Source: Corynebacterium tapiri (GTDB taxonomy: Bacteria; Actinomycetota; Actinomycetes; Mycobacteriales; Mycobacteriaceae). Taken from it: a DNA stretch of 64,000 bases. A program made the translations under genes and the position numbers. Location of the stretch: the NCBI RefSeq assembly GCF_006334925.1, contig NZ_VDHJ01000012.1, forward strand, positions 28,399 to 92,398, in the 5' to 3' direction. Under the pieces are notes generated by a model. The model saw only the letters and a program-made list of their open reading frames with translations. It made no database searches and was not told the DNA's origin. This document shows, in pieces, positions 21,144 to 29,049 of this stretch (position 1 is the first letter of the stretch; each line of letters starts with the position of its first letter).

Positions 21144-21536
21144 GTGACGGATCAGACGGTTGTGGCCACCTGCGGCAGCACCAAGGAAGAGCTGCGCGCG
21201 CGTGCGCTGGGACAGGGGCGCTTTGTGCTCACCAGCATCCCGTTTGTGTGCGCGGACGTAGCGTTGGGCGACATTGTTGCCTGTGTGAAGGTGGCGCAGC
21301 GCTGGCACGTGGACCGCGTGGAGGTACGCGGTGGGAACTCGACTCTGCGCATTCTGCCGCACGGTGTCGACGTGGCTTCACCTTTGCTGCAGCTCGGCCT
21401 CGCCGTGGAGGAGGGGCCGGCGGGGGTCATCGCGGTCAATGTGGGGCCGGATGATCCCCGGGAGGGATTGATGGAATGGCTGGAACAGCTGCGTGAGCAG
21501 GAAGTCGTGGAAGTTTCTCCTGGCTATTGGGCCTAG
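21144..21536 (+). CDS. DUF4265-like protein
   Basis: About 130 residues, soluble, no signal peptide. The segment SIPFVCADVALGDIVACVKV, followed by GGNSTLRILPHG, fits the DUF4265 pattern (a V/IPF..G..LGD.V core, then a G.STLR strand). Function of the family is unknown. The start is GTG 21144, chosen because TAGATT ends 7 nt upstream. The frame runs further upstream through the M20 peptidase gene, but that part is a mirror of the peptidase. It is divergent from the peptidase with 25 bp between start codons. Confidence 0.65.
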   Translation: MTDQTVVATCGSTKEELRARALGQGRFVLTSIPFVCADVALGDIVACVKVAQRWHVDRVEVRGGNSTLRILPHGVDVASPLLQLGLAVEEGPAGVIAVNVGPDDPREGLMEWLEQLREQEVVEVSPGYWA

Positions 21537-21566
21537 GTGATCTCTGCGCTCGCAAGGCAATAGGCC

Positions 21567-21572
21567 TAAGCT
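21567..21572 (+). promoter_or_regulatory. -10 TAAGCT before the rhodanese gene
   Basis: TAAGCT ends 7 nt before ATG 21580. No Shine-Dalgarno is seen. This supports ATG 21580 rather than the GTG at 21574. Confidence 0.45.
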
Positions 21573-21579
21573 CGTGGAC

Positions 21580-22428
21580 ATGACTCCGCGCACCTACGAT
21601 TCCCCCTTCGTCTCCGCTACCGACATCCGTGCAGCCGTCCAGCACGGTCGCGCCCTGACCATTCTGGCCTCGATCTGGGAAACCAACTCCGAGGGCGGTT
21701 ACCAGCGTTATCGCGCCGGGCATATCCCCACGGCACTGTTCTGTGATCCAGACGCAGCGTTGTCGGGGCTGCCGGGTTCGCGTAGTGGGCGTAACCCGTT
21801 GCCCGAGGTGGAGCAGCTGCAGCGCGCCGTGGATTATTGGGGCCTGCGCCAGGACCGGCAGGTAGTCGTGTACGACCAGGGCCACGGGCTTTTTGCCGCT
21901 CGTGCCTGGTGGGTATTGCGCTGGGCAGGCGTGGAGAACGTGGCCATCATGGGCGGCGGGCTGGACGCCTGGCGCGCTGCTGGTGGCCCGGCAGTGGTCG
22001 GGCCCGGCAACATTTCAGGTCACGCCGATGTGACCGTGCGTCCGGGCTCCATGCCGGTGGCCACGATCGAGGACGTGAAGAACCACCAGGGGGTGCTTGT
22101 CGACGTCCGCCAGCCCAACCGTTACGCCGGCCGCCGCGAGATCCTCGACCTCAAGGCCGGGCACATCCCGGGTGCGGTGTCTATCCCGGTCGATGAGCTG
22201 TTCACCGTGGAGAACAAGGTCAAGACCCCGGAGCAGGTGCGCGAACGCTTCGCGGCAGCGGGCCTCTACGACTCCTCGAACGTGATCGTGTACTCGGGAT
22301 CTGGCAACCACTCCGCACTCGCCCTGGCCGCCATGGAGTCCGCGGGACTGACCGGGGCTGCGCACTACGTGGGCGGTTGGTCGCAATGGTCGGCGGATCC
22401 GAAGAACCCGGTCGAGCGCGGCGACTAA
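21580..22428 (+). CDS. Two-domain rhodanese without catalytic cysteine
   Basis: About 282 residues with two rhodanese domains: N-terminal, about 10-140 (VVVYDQGHGLFAARAWWVLRW), and C-terminal, about 160-280 (VLVDVRQPNRYAG, KAGHIPGAVSIP). In active thiosulfate sulfurtransferases the C-terminal loop starts with Cys (CxxGxxA). Here the loop reads Y-S-G-S-G-N-H, with Ser encoded by TCG at 22294-22296. The N-terminal domain is also Cys-free at that place, as is usual. By sequence the protein should not carry a persulfide, so it may be a binding or regulatory relative of SseA/CysA2. Confidence 0.85.
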   Translation: MTPRTYDSPFVSATDIRAAVQHGRALTILASIWETNSEGGYQRYRAGHIPTALFCDPDAALSGLPGSRSGRNPLPEVEQLQRAVDYWGLRQDRQVVVYDQGHGLFAARAWWVLRWAGVENVAIMGGGLDAWRAAGGPAVVGPGNISGHADVTVRPGSMPVATIEDVKNHQGVLVDVRQPNRYAGRREILDLKAGHIPGAVSIPVDELFTVENKVKTPEQVRERFAAAGLYDSSNVIVYSGSGNHSALALAAMESAGLTGAAHYVGGWSQWSADPKNPVERGD

Positions 22429-22431
22429 GCT
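22426..22431 (+). promoter_or_regulatory. -10 TAAGCT overlapping the rhodanese stop codon
   Basis: TAAGCT begins with the TAA stop of the rhodanese gene and ends 9 nt before ATG 22441, suggesting a short-leader or leaderless start for the next gene. Confidence 0.4.
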
Positions 22432-22440
22432 AACTGGGCG

Positions 22441-23661
22441 ATGGCCTATCTACTTATTGCACTCGCCCTCGCCGCCCTGCTTGCCGCGGTGGTGTTGTTG
22501 CGTATCGACGCCCACAATCGCGCTCAGATCGCCCCCTCCACTGAGCCGGAGTCTCAGCCTGCCGTAGAGCAGGACGAACCGGAAGAGTACGTGCTGGAAG
22601 AGCCCGCACCGGTTGCGGAGGAGGCTTCCCACGAGGAGCCGGAGCCGGTAGCGGAACCTGAACCGGAGCCCATTCCGGACCCAGTCGAGGAACCGGAACC
22701 GGCGGTAGAGCCTGAACCGGAGCCTGCCCCGGTCGTCGAAAAGCCCAGCGATAAGCCGAGCGAGCCGAAGCGCTTCAGTGCGCACCGCAGTTCTGGCCTG
22801 CACCTGCCCGGTTCGACCAGGCGCGAGCGCAAGTCCTGGGCAGAGGCCCGGGGCTACGACTTCGCTCGCACCGACGACTACTTGATTGACGAATGGACGC
22901 GAGGTGCAGCATCCACCGGTGCACCGGCGCGCGACATCGCCTCGGGTTTTGAGTACGGGCACGAGATGCTGCTTATGGATCTGGGCGGAACCAACGTCAT
23001 GGCCATGCGCACGGGCGCGAGCTCGGACATCGTGGTGGACTTCCGCCGCACCGACCTGGGATCCTCCGAGGACCTGGTGCCGGGGGACGAGGTCGCGGGT
23101 TTCCAAAGCTATGGCTCGGATGCCTCGGTGCTTCAGCGGCTTCTCGACGTCCGTGTCACCACCGCGCTCGAGCTCATGCCAGACGTGGTGACCGCGGTGT
23201 GGACGGAGTCCGACTGGGTGCTGGCGCAAACGGCTGAGCGCTCGCACGCCGCGGACTGGGAGGCCATGCTGGCGCCCTTGGCGCTGCTGGCGGATGCGGC
23301 CCGCACGCTGCCGCCCAGCTCGGAGGCAGGTCTGGCGCTGCATATCGGGGACTTCGTGCCCTCGCGGCAGATGCCTCCCCGCCCGGTGGCCCCCACGCGG
23401 ACTGTCGGGGAATCCGGGCGGGTGCTGGCTGGCGAGGAGAGCTCCGAGACCACTCCGCTGGTCAAGCGTCCGGAGGAGCCGCTCGAGCTGCCCACGCGAG
23501 CACAAGCCCAGGCCCGCGGAGTAGTGCAGCCCCGCTCAATTGGTGGCGATGAGATCGATGCGATCGCGGATGGATCTCCGCGCCACCAGGCTCCCGAGGA
23601 GGCTCGCGTGTGGCGAGATCTGAGCTCGGGCTCGACCCTCTTTGACGACGAGCAACGCTAA
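22441..23661 (+). CDS. Membrane-anchored Pro/Glu-rich protein (mycolata type)
   Basis: A 406-residue protein. Residues 1-21 form a single hydrophobic anchor (MAYLLIALALAALLAAVVLL). Residues 30-110 are a low-complexity Pro/Glu repeat with many EPEPEP runs. A soluble domain of about 260 residues follows (SWAEARGYDFARTDDYLIDEW, then LMDLGGTNVMAMRTG). It is followed after 12 nt by pyrE. A similarly built conserved protein, which I recall as Rv0383c, lies next to pyrE in M. tuberculosis. Function unknown. The repeat probably spans or stiffens a space near the membrane. Confidence 0.7.
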   Translation: MAYLLIALALAALLAAVVLLRIDAHNRAQIAPSTEPESQPAVEQDEPEEYVLEEPAPVAEEASHEEPEPVAEPEPEPIPDPVEEPEPAVEPEPEPAPVVEKPSDKPSEPKRFSAHRSSGLHLPGSTRRERKSWAEARGYDFARTDDYLIDEWTRGAASTGAPARDIASGFEYGHEMLLMDLGGTNVMAMRTGASSDIVVDFRRTDLGSSEDLVPGDEVAGFQSYGSDASVLQRLLDVRVTTALELMPDVVTAVWTESDWVLAQTAERSHAADWEAMLAPLALLADAARTLPPSSEAGLALHIGDFVPSRQMPPRPVAPTRTVGESGRVLAGEESSETTPLVKRPEEPLELPTRAQAQARGVVQPRSIGGDEIDAIADGSPRHQAPEEARVWRDLSSGSTLFDDEQR

Positions 23662-23664
23662 GAT
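23659..23664 (+). promoter_or_regulatory. -10 TAAGAT before pyrE
   Basis: TAAGAT overlaps the stop codon of the preceding gene and ends 9 nt before the pyrE ATG. AGGGA lies between, so either a very short leader or a leaderless start is possible. Confidence 0.4.
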
Positions 23665-23673
23665 AGGGAACCT

Positions 23674-24222
23674 ATGAGTACTCCTAACGCGCAGAAACTG
23701 CAACGCCTCGCTGAGCTGGTCAAGGAGCTGGCTGTCGTGCACGGCAAGGTCACGCTGTCCTCCGGCAAGGAGGCCGATTACTACGTGGACCTGCGTCGTG
23801 CGACGCTGCACCACGAGGCTTCGCCCTTGATCGGTTCCCTGCTGCGCGAGCTGACGGATGACCTGGACTTCGCCGTGGTCGGCGGTCTGACTCTGGGGGC
23901 TGACCCGGTGGCGACTTCGATCATGCACGCCGCAGGCCGCCCGATCGATGCCTGCGTGGTGCGCAAGGAAGCCAAGAAGCACGGCATGCAGCGCCGCATC
24001 GAGGGTGCGGACGTCGAGGGCAAGAAGGTCCTGGTCGTCGAGGACACCACCACGACTGGCAACTCGCCGCTCACCGCTGTGGCCGCCCTGCGCGAGGCTG
24101 GCGCAGAGGTCGTCGCCGTGGCGACGGTCGTAGACCGCAACACGGGTGCGGCTGACGTCATCCGGGCCGAAGGCGTGGAGTACCGCTACCTGCTGGGCCT
24201 GAGCGATCTTGGACTCGACTAG
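23674..24222 (+). CDS. pyrE: Orotate phosphoribosyltransferase
   Basis: A 182-residue enzyme of pyrimidine synthesis that joins orotate and PRPP to give OMP. The PRPP-binding motif VLVVEDTTTTGNS lies at about residues 115-127, and the catalytic loop region RKEAKKHGMQRRIEG precedes it. Length is normal. It overlaps the next gene by 14 nt. It stands apart from other pyr genes, as in other corynebacteria. Confidence 0.93.
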   Translation: MSTPNAQKLQRLAELVKELAVVHGKVTLSSGKEADYYVDLRRATLHHEASPLIGSLLRELTDDLDFAVVGGLTLGADPVATSIMHAAGRPIDACVVRKEAKKHGMQRRIEGADVEGKKVLVVEDTTTTGNSPLTAVAALREAGAEVVAVATVVDRNTGAADVIRAEGVEYRYLLGLSDLGLD

Positions 24223-24889
24223 TCAAACCGACAGCGCCCCCGGCCCCACCGAGTGGGGGCAAGGGCGACACGGTGTGGGGCCCTGGGAGGAGGAACACCC
24301 GGGGGTGCCCCGACCCGTCGATAAGCGCTACGATCCGGAGCTGCTCAGCGAAGGGGATCGCCGCAACGTCGTCGATGCCTACCGGTATTGGACTCGGGCG
24401 GCGATTATCGAGGACATCGATACGCGGCGCCATGAGCTGCACGTGGCCATCGAGAACTTTGAGAACGACGCGAACATCGGCACCGTCGTGCGCACGGCGA
24501 ATGCGTTTGCGGCGGACACCGTGCACATTGTGGGGCGCAGGCGGTGGAACCGGCGCGGAGCGATGGTGACGGATCGCTACCAGCACCTGGAACATCACCA
24601 GACCGTGGATGACCTCATGCGCTACGCGGTTGAGCATGGCCTGACTGTGGTGGCGATTGATAACACCCCCGGAAGCGTGCCGCTGGAGACTGCTGACCTA
24701 CCGCGTCGATGCCTCTTGCTCTTCGGGCAGGAGGGTCCGGGCGTGAGCGAGGCAGCTCAAAAGGCCGCGGTGATGACGTGCTCGATCGCGCAGTTCGGCT
24801 CGACGCGCTCGATTAACGCTGGTGTGGCGGCCGGGATCGCTATGCACGCCTGGATTCGCCAGCACGCGGATCTGAAGCAATCGTGGTGA
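24209..24889 (+). CDS. SpoU/TrmH family RNA 2'-O-ribose methyltransferase
   Basis: A 226-residue SPOUT-fold methyltransferase using S-adenosylmethionine on rRNA or tRNA ribose. Motif 1 is IENFENDANIGTVVRTANAF, motif 2 LLLFGQEGPGVSE and motif 3 IAQFGSTRSINAGVAAGIAM. The start is TTG 24209 inside pyrE. A later start is possible because the first 25 residues (Gly/Pro-rich) are unlike the family. Overlap with pyrE suggests co-transcription. Which nucleotide it modifies cannot be read from the sequence. Confidence 0.82.
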   Translation: MDSTSQTDSAPGPTEWGQGRHGVGPWEEEHPGVPRPVDKRYDPELLSEGDRRNVVDAYRYWTRAAIIEDIDTRRHELHVAIENFENDANIGTVVRTANAFAADTVHIVGRRRWNRRGAMVTDRYQHLEHHQTVDDLMRYAVEHGLTVVAIDNTPGSVPLETADLPRRCLLLFGQEGPGVSEAAQKAAVMTCSIAQFGSTRSINAGVAAGIAMHAWIRQHADLKQSW

Positions 24890-24911
24890 GCGAAAACTAT
24901 TGATGAGGCGT

Positions 24912-25436
24912 CTAGCGGGCGGAAGCTGGTTTCCGGGAGCCAAAGACTAGCTGCCAGCCCGGGCCGAAAATGAGCCAGAGGAACAAGATGCTTCCTCCAA
25001 TACTCCACGTCTGGCGCAGCTCAGCGGCCTCCGGTGCAACGAGGCGAACGACCTCCGCAATGAGGCCTGCCACTGCCACTGCGCCTGCAGCGCGTGCCAG
25101 ACTTTTCAGCTCGCTGGTCAGGGTGTTGACCCGGAGCGGAACGTCATGGCCCAGTACGCGGCGACGGTACGTTTCGTCTGCCCACTGCACCATCGAGCGC
25201 CCGAACATCACTGAGAAACCGATATAGAACGCAGCGAGGAAGTGAGGCGCTTGGACCTCGCCGCCTCCTCGGAGGTCAATGGTGGTAGCGATGAGCAGCG
25301 CGAGGTCGATGACTGGGGAGAGAGATAGGGCGACGAGCCCGGCCTTCGGTTTGTTCAGGCGATAGCGCAGGAGTAGGCCGGTGCCGATGGCGGCCCAGAA
25401 GGCGAATTCACAGAAGACGATAAAAGCGACGATCAT
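24912..25436 (-). CDS. Integral membrane protein of unknown function
   Basis: A 174-residue protein with about five hydrophobic segments (FIVFCEFAFWAAIGTGLLL, GLVALSLSPVIDLALLI, FLAAFYIGFSVMFGR, AGAVAVAGLIAEVV, IGGSILFLWLIFGPGW) and a central charged loop (DETYRRRVLGHDVPLR). It is divergent from a TetR-type regulator 74 bp away, and operator-like repeats lie between them. It is therefore probably the target of that regulator. I do not recognise a named family with confidence. Confidence 0.75.
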   Translation of the reverse strand: MIVAFIVFCEFAFWAAIGTGLLLRYRLNKPKAGLVALSLSPVIDLALLIATTIDLRGGGEVQAPHFLAAFYIGFSVMFGRSMVQWADETYRRRVLGHDVPLRVNTLTSELKSLARAAGAVAVAGLIAEVVRLVAPEAAELRQTWSIGGSILFLWLIFGPGWQLVFGSRKPASAR

Positions 25437-25458
25437 GGAGACTTCCTTCTAGTACGAA

Positions 25459-25500
25459 CGTGTTAGAGCACTGATCGTGAATTTAGCACAATCGTGTTAG
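25459..25500. promoter_or_regulatory. Operator-like repeats between membrane protein and TetR genes
   Basis: CGTGTTAG occurs twice in direct orientation (25459-25466 and 25493-25500). The second copy forms an imperfect palindrome TTAGCACAATCGTGTTAG (25483-25500). The position between a TetR gene and its divergent neighbour is typical for an autoregulatory operator. Confidence 0.5.
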
Positions 25501-25510
25501 TTTGTGAGAT

Positions 25511-26098
25511 GTGGTTAGGAAAACGGCAGATCAGCGGCGCAAAGAAGGGCTTGCGGCAGCGCGTCGACTCATTGCGCGGGACGGTATTTCGGAGGCAAGT
25601 GTTCGACGAGTTGCGGAAGAGGCAGGCATGTCCACGGGTAGTCTGCGCCACATCTTTCCCAGCCACGACGATCTTTTCGTAGCCGTCCTCGGTGAGTGCT
25701 TTTCGCTTCAGGGAGAAAAGATTGGACAGATTCTCAATGAGGCGCGCCAAGGTCGTCGAGAGGTATTCGACGCCTGTGTTGAGGCCATATCGCTAGTCTT
25801 GCCCCTCACGGAGAAGACGCTGGCTGAATCCCTTAGCCACCTTGCCATCCTTGCTGGGGGTGGCAGGAGCCCGGCGTTAGAAAAGGCACGACGCCAAGCT
25901 GCCGAGAAACTTGATTATCTGTGCGAGTCCATCGGGCGCTTTTCGGAGAAGCCGGAAGCGTTCGACGCTGTGGAGCTGCGCTTGCTTATCGACGGGCTGA
26001 TGGTGCGTGGCATCGAACGCGGGCCGGAGGACCTGGTGCCGTTACTGAAAAAGGCCCTCGTCCGCATGGGGATTCCCCGGTCGAATCCCCGAAGGTGA
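25511..26098 (+). CDS. TetR family transcriptional regulator
   Basis: A 195-residue TetR-type repressor. The N-terminal helix-turn-helix lies at about residues 10-55 (RRLIARDGISEASVRRVAEEAGMSTGSLRHIFPSHDDLF), and the all-helical ligand domain follows. The start is GTG at 25511, only 10 nt after the operator-like palindrome. It is divergent from the small membrane protein, which is the likely target. Ligand unknown. Confidence 0.85.
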   Translation: MVRKTADQRRKEGLAAARRLIARDGISEASVRRVAEEAGMSTGSLRHIFPSHDDLFVAVLGECFSLQGEKIGQILNEARQGRREVFDACVEAISLVLPLTEKTLAESLSHLAILAGGGRSPALEKARRQAAEKLDYLCESIGRFSEKPEAFDAVELRLLIDGLMVRGIERGPEDLVPLLKKALVRMGIPRSNPRR

Positions 26099-26302
26099 GG
26101 TGTGGGATTGCCATTGGGGACGCTTGCCCACCCATGGGCGATGGGCGAAGTAGGGGCTGGTTGCAGCTTGAGGCCTTTCAGGGGGCGTTGGGGTTGGGGT
26201 CTAAAATTTTTAAGAAAAGCCCTACTGAACTGCGTAGACGTGCGAGATAGTAAAGATTAAAAAGATTGTAAGAGATTAAAAACTGCAGGTACACTCGGCA
26301 TC
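26099..26302. other. AT-richer intergenic stretch before the AAA ATPase
   Basis: A 204-bp gap without a supported gene. It contains an A/T tract (AAAATTTTTAAGAAAA, about 26202-26217) and a purine-rich A/T segment at 26249-26285 directly before the ATPase gene. Its composition differs from the GC-rich neighbours. Confidence 0.5.
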
Positions 26303-27475
26303 ATGAACCGCCCCCAGAACCCTTTCCGAGCGACTTTGGGCTCCACGCCGCCTTATCTTGCCGGTCGTGAGGATGAGATTGAGGATTTTGAAAACGCCCT
26401 TGATGATGGGCCGGGGTCTCATGAGCGCATCTCCCTGATCACGGGGCTTCGCGGTGTGGGCAAGACTGCCTTGCTCAACGCGTTCGAGAGTAAAGCAAGG
26501 GAAAGATCCTGGTGGGTTATTTCTGAGACAGCGACAAAAGGGTTTACGGAGCGAATCATTGAAGCTCTGTACAGAATGTCAGATGAAGGCTCAGAAACTC
26601 ATAAGAAGAAGATCTCGGGAATTGGTATCCCGGCGGTAGGCAGTGTCCAGTTCGAGAACGTCGTTCAGTACCAACCAAAGGTAACGCTGCGCTCGGCTCT
26701 TACGGAGTTTCTAGAGCGCCAAGAAGAGCGAGATCGGGCACTCAATCAGAGCCCTGTTGGACTTCTGATTACTCTTGATGAACTGCACTATCATCGGCGC
26801 GAAGAAGCAATTGAATTCGGAACCGTGATCCAACACCTGGTGCGGGAGGACCGCAACGTTGCAGTGGCGATCGCCGGCATACCGCAGTCCATCAAGCCGC
26901 TTCTAGCTAGTGATGAGGGCAAAAATCCTGTCACCTTCCTGCGTCGGGCTAACAGGATCGATCTTGGATTGATTGATGGTCAAGATGTCAGGCGAGCACT
27001 GAAAGACCCTATTGAAGATGCTGGTTTCACGTGGAGTGTCGAAGGTCTCGATGCTGCAGTCGAAGCGTGCGGGGGTTATCCCTTCCTCATTCAGTTGATT
27101 GGTCAGCAGTGTTTTAGGGAACGGGAGGGAGAGGTCATCACGGAGGGCTCGGTGGCCAAAGCCGCCGTAGTGGCAAGACGGAAACTGGGGCAGCTGGTTC
27201 ATGAGTCTGCCCTAGCTGATCTATCGGCAGTGGATCGAACTTTCCTTGCGGCCATGGCGGTGGATGATGGGCCGTCGTCCATGTCTGACATAGCGCAACG
27301 AATGGAAGCAAATGCTCAGTATGTAGGGAATTATCGGCGCAGGCTTATTGATGCGGAACTTATAACCAGTGCCGGTTATGGCTTCGTCGACTTCGAGCTC
27401 CCGTATATGCGTGATTACCTACGAAAGCATGTTGTGGTTGATGCGCTATCTCGGAGGGATGATCTCAAAAACTAA
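26303..27475 (+). CDS. AAA ATPase with C-terminal winged-helix region
   Basis: A 390-residue P-loop ATPase. Walker A is GLRGVGKTALL (about residues 48-58), Walker B is GLLITLDELHY (about 152-162), and the following strand VAVAIAGIPQS acts as sensor. The last 90 residues look like a winged helix (DLSAVDRTFLAAMAV, then GNYRRRLIDAELITSAGYGFVDFELP). This resembles the archaeal-type/Cdc6-like stand-alone ATPases often found in accessory DNA. No effector or partner gene is adjacent. Codon use and flanks are AT-richer than the neighbours, which suggests transfer. Function unknown. Confidence 0.75.
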   Translation: MNRPQNPFRATLGSTPPYLAGREDEIEDFENALDDGPGSHERISLITGLRGVGKTALLNAFESKARERSWWVISETATKGFTERIIEALYRMSDEGSETHKKKISGIGIPAVGSVQFENVVQYQPKVTLRSALTEFLERQEERDRALNQSPVGLLITLDELHYHRREEAIEFGTVIQHLVREDRNVAVAIAGIPQSIKPLLASDEGKNPVTFLRRANRIDLGLIDGQDVRRALKDPIEDAGFTWSVEGLDAAVEACGGYPFLIQLIGQQCFREREGEVITEGSVAKAAVVARRKLGQLVHESALADLSAVDRTFLAAMAVDDGPSSMSDIAQRMEANAQYVGNYRRRLIDAELITSAGYGFVDFELPYMRDYLRKHVVVDALSRRDDLKN

Positions 27476-27800
27476 ACTCGAGAGATCTATAGCTATTTCT
27501 ACACCGATACCGTGATTTAGGCTCGGTTTGTTGCTCCGGGGAACATCGCCCATTCCAGGTTTCGCGACCTGTGGGTTGCCAAGCAGTGCAGCCGACTCTC
27601 ACAAACGCTGCCCGGCCGGTGGCCGCTCGAAAGGGCTCGATGGGCCCGAGGTAACAGGTGCGTTTTCGATCGGCGTATGGGATTAAGAGCAATGGTTGCC
27701 CTGAAAAGGCAAAAGCGATCGAGCCCGTCCCGTGACTACTCTAAGATTTGTAAAACAGACTGCATACGTGGTGGCAGTTCTAGGTAGAGAGAGGATCTCC
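27476..27800. other. 325-bp gap between AAA ATPase and GH76 gene
   Basis: No gene is supported. Possible ORFs here have no family features. GGGCTCGAT (27633-27641) and ATCGAGCCC (27718-27726) form a 9-bp inverted repeat. The segment 27741-27790 probably carries the GH76 promoter. The right edge of the presumed accessory stretch lies somewhere here, but no attachment site or target duplication is visible. Confidence 0.4.
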
Positions 27801-29003
27801 GTGCACGAAAAGTGGGCGCATAGGGCAACGCTGGCGGAAAACGCCATCAATGATCGCCATGCACAGTGCGTCTTTGGTGTTCCCCATACCAACCTGGCGG
27901 TGGTCAGCTGGCCGCCGATGACCAAGGAAAAGCTGTTTATCAACTGGCACTACTGGTGGCAGGCGCATTACTTGGACTGCCTGGTAGATGCAGCCCAGCG
28001 TGAGAACACCCGGGATCGTCGCCAACGCATCGTGGCCACCATGCGGGGGATCCGCGTGCGCAACGGCAAGTATGAGCGCAACCGCTATTACGACGACAAG
28101 GCGTGGCTCGCGCTCGCTCTTGGCCGGGCAGGGGAGCTGGACAAGGTCAAGGCCCCGAAGTCTCTGGCTGACCTGGAGTTCAACATCCTGGCGGGGCTTG
28201 ACGACGTCACCGGTGTACTGCCCTGGCGCACCGGTGGGGAAACCTTCTTTAACGTGCCGGCGAACGGCCCGGCCGCCATCATGATGGCGCGTACCGGACG
28301 GCTGGACAAGGCCGTCGAGGTCGTCGACTGGATCTTTGACAACCTCGTGGACGATCGCGGCCTGGTCATGGACGGCATCCGCATGCGCATGGACGGCATG
28401 GAGATTGTGCGCAACATCCACCCGTACAACCAGGGCGTTGCGCTGGGCGCCTGCTTGGACATCGCCCTGGCGCTGCGCGAGCGAGCCGGTTTTGGCTACC
28501 GAGAGGGCATCGGCGACATCGCGGATGCCGACAAGATCGACGAGGCCATGCGCTTTATCACCCGCATCCGCGAGTTGGTGCAGGCAGTGGCCAGCCACAT
28601 GGCCACCCCAGCCGGAGTGATCGACCACGAGACCGGTGACGGTGACGGAGGCCTGTTCAAGGGCATTCTGGTGCGCTATCTTGCCGACGTCGCGGTGCGC
28701 ATGCCGGAGGATACCCCAGCGAATCGGGCGGCCAAGAAGCTCGCGGCGCGCATGGTGCTGGCCTCCGCAACCAGCGTGTGGAACCACCGCTTGGAGGTCG
28801 ACGGCCTACCAGTCTTTGCCACCGACTGGACCGCGGATGCGCGCCTGCCCCACAACTACGGCCTGGGCCCGACCAACCTGCGCGAGGCTGTCGGGGTGAT
28901 CCGCATCGCCGAGCGCGATCTATCAGTGCAGCTCTCCGGGTGGATGCTCCTGGAGGCGGCCGCGCGGGTGTCCACGTACATGGCCGAGCGGTCCCGGGCC
29001 TAA
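27801..29003 (+). CDS. GH76 family glycoside hydrolase-like protein
   Basis: About 400 residues of an (alpha/alpha)6-barrel type. RYYDDKAWLALALGRAG carries the paired Asp typical of the GH76 alpha-1,6-mannanase active site. LPWRTGGETFFNVPANGPAAIMMAR matches the following conserved helix. No signal peptide is seen, so it appears cytoplasmic, unlike secreted fungal or Bacteroides mannanases. A similar protein near fba is conserved in mycobacteria. A role in turnover of mannose-containing envelope glycans is inference. GTG 27801 (VHEKWAHRA) with GAGAGGA upstream is preferred to the earlier in-frame GTG 27732, which would include promoter-like sequence. Confidence 0.7.
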   Translation: MHEKWAHRATLAENAINDRHAQCVFGVPHTNLAVVSWPPMTKEKLFINWHYWWQAHYLDCLVDAAQRENTRDRRQRIVATMRGIRVRNGKYERNRYYDDKAWLALALGRAGELDKVKAPKSLADLEFNILAGLDDVTGVLPWRTGGETFFNVPANGPAAIMMARTGRLDKAVEVVDWIFDNLVDDRGLVMDGIRMRMDGMEIVRNIHPYNQGVALGACLDIALALRERAGFGYREGIGDIADADKIDEAMRFITRIRELVQAVASHMATPAGVIDHETGDGDGGLFKGILVRYLADVAVRMPEDTPANRAAKKLAARMVLASATSVWNHRLEVDGLPVFATDWTADARLPHNYGLGPTNLREAVGVIRIAERDLSVQLSGWMLLEAAARVSTYMAERSRA

Positions 29004-29013
29004 GAAAAAACAA

Positions 29014-29039
29014 AAGCCCGCGGGAATCCCCGCGGGCTT
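29014..29039. terminator. Bidirectional terminator between GH76 and betB
   Basis: AAGCCCGCGGG and CCCGCGGGCTT form a perfect 11-bp stem with an AATC loop. On the minus strand it is followed by TTGTTTTTTC, a good U-run for the betB transcript. On the plus strand the T-run is short. Confidence 0.88.
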
Positions 29040-29049
29040 GAGCTTTGCC

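Noticed and set aside
26303..27475. AAA ATPase as part of a multi-gene defence island
   Set aside because: Neighbours are a TetR regulator, a membrane protein and a GH76 gene. No nuclease, methylase or toxin gene is adjacent.
27520..27660. Possible tRNA gene in the gap
   Set aside because: No T-arm GTTCGA motif with matching acceptor arms could be built.
27465..27692. 75-codon minus-strand frame after the AAA ATPase
   Set aside because: Considered as a transposase fragment. No DDE, HTH or other motif is recognisable.
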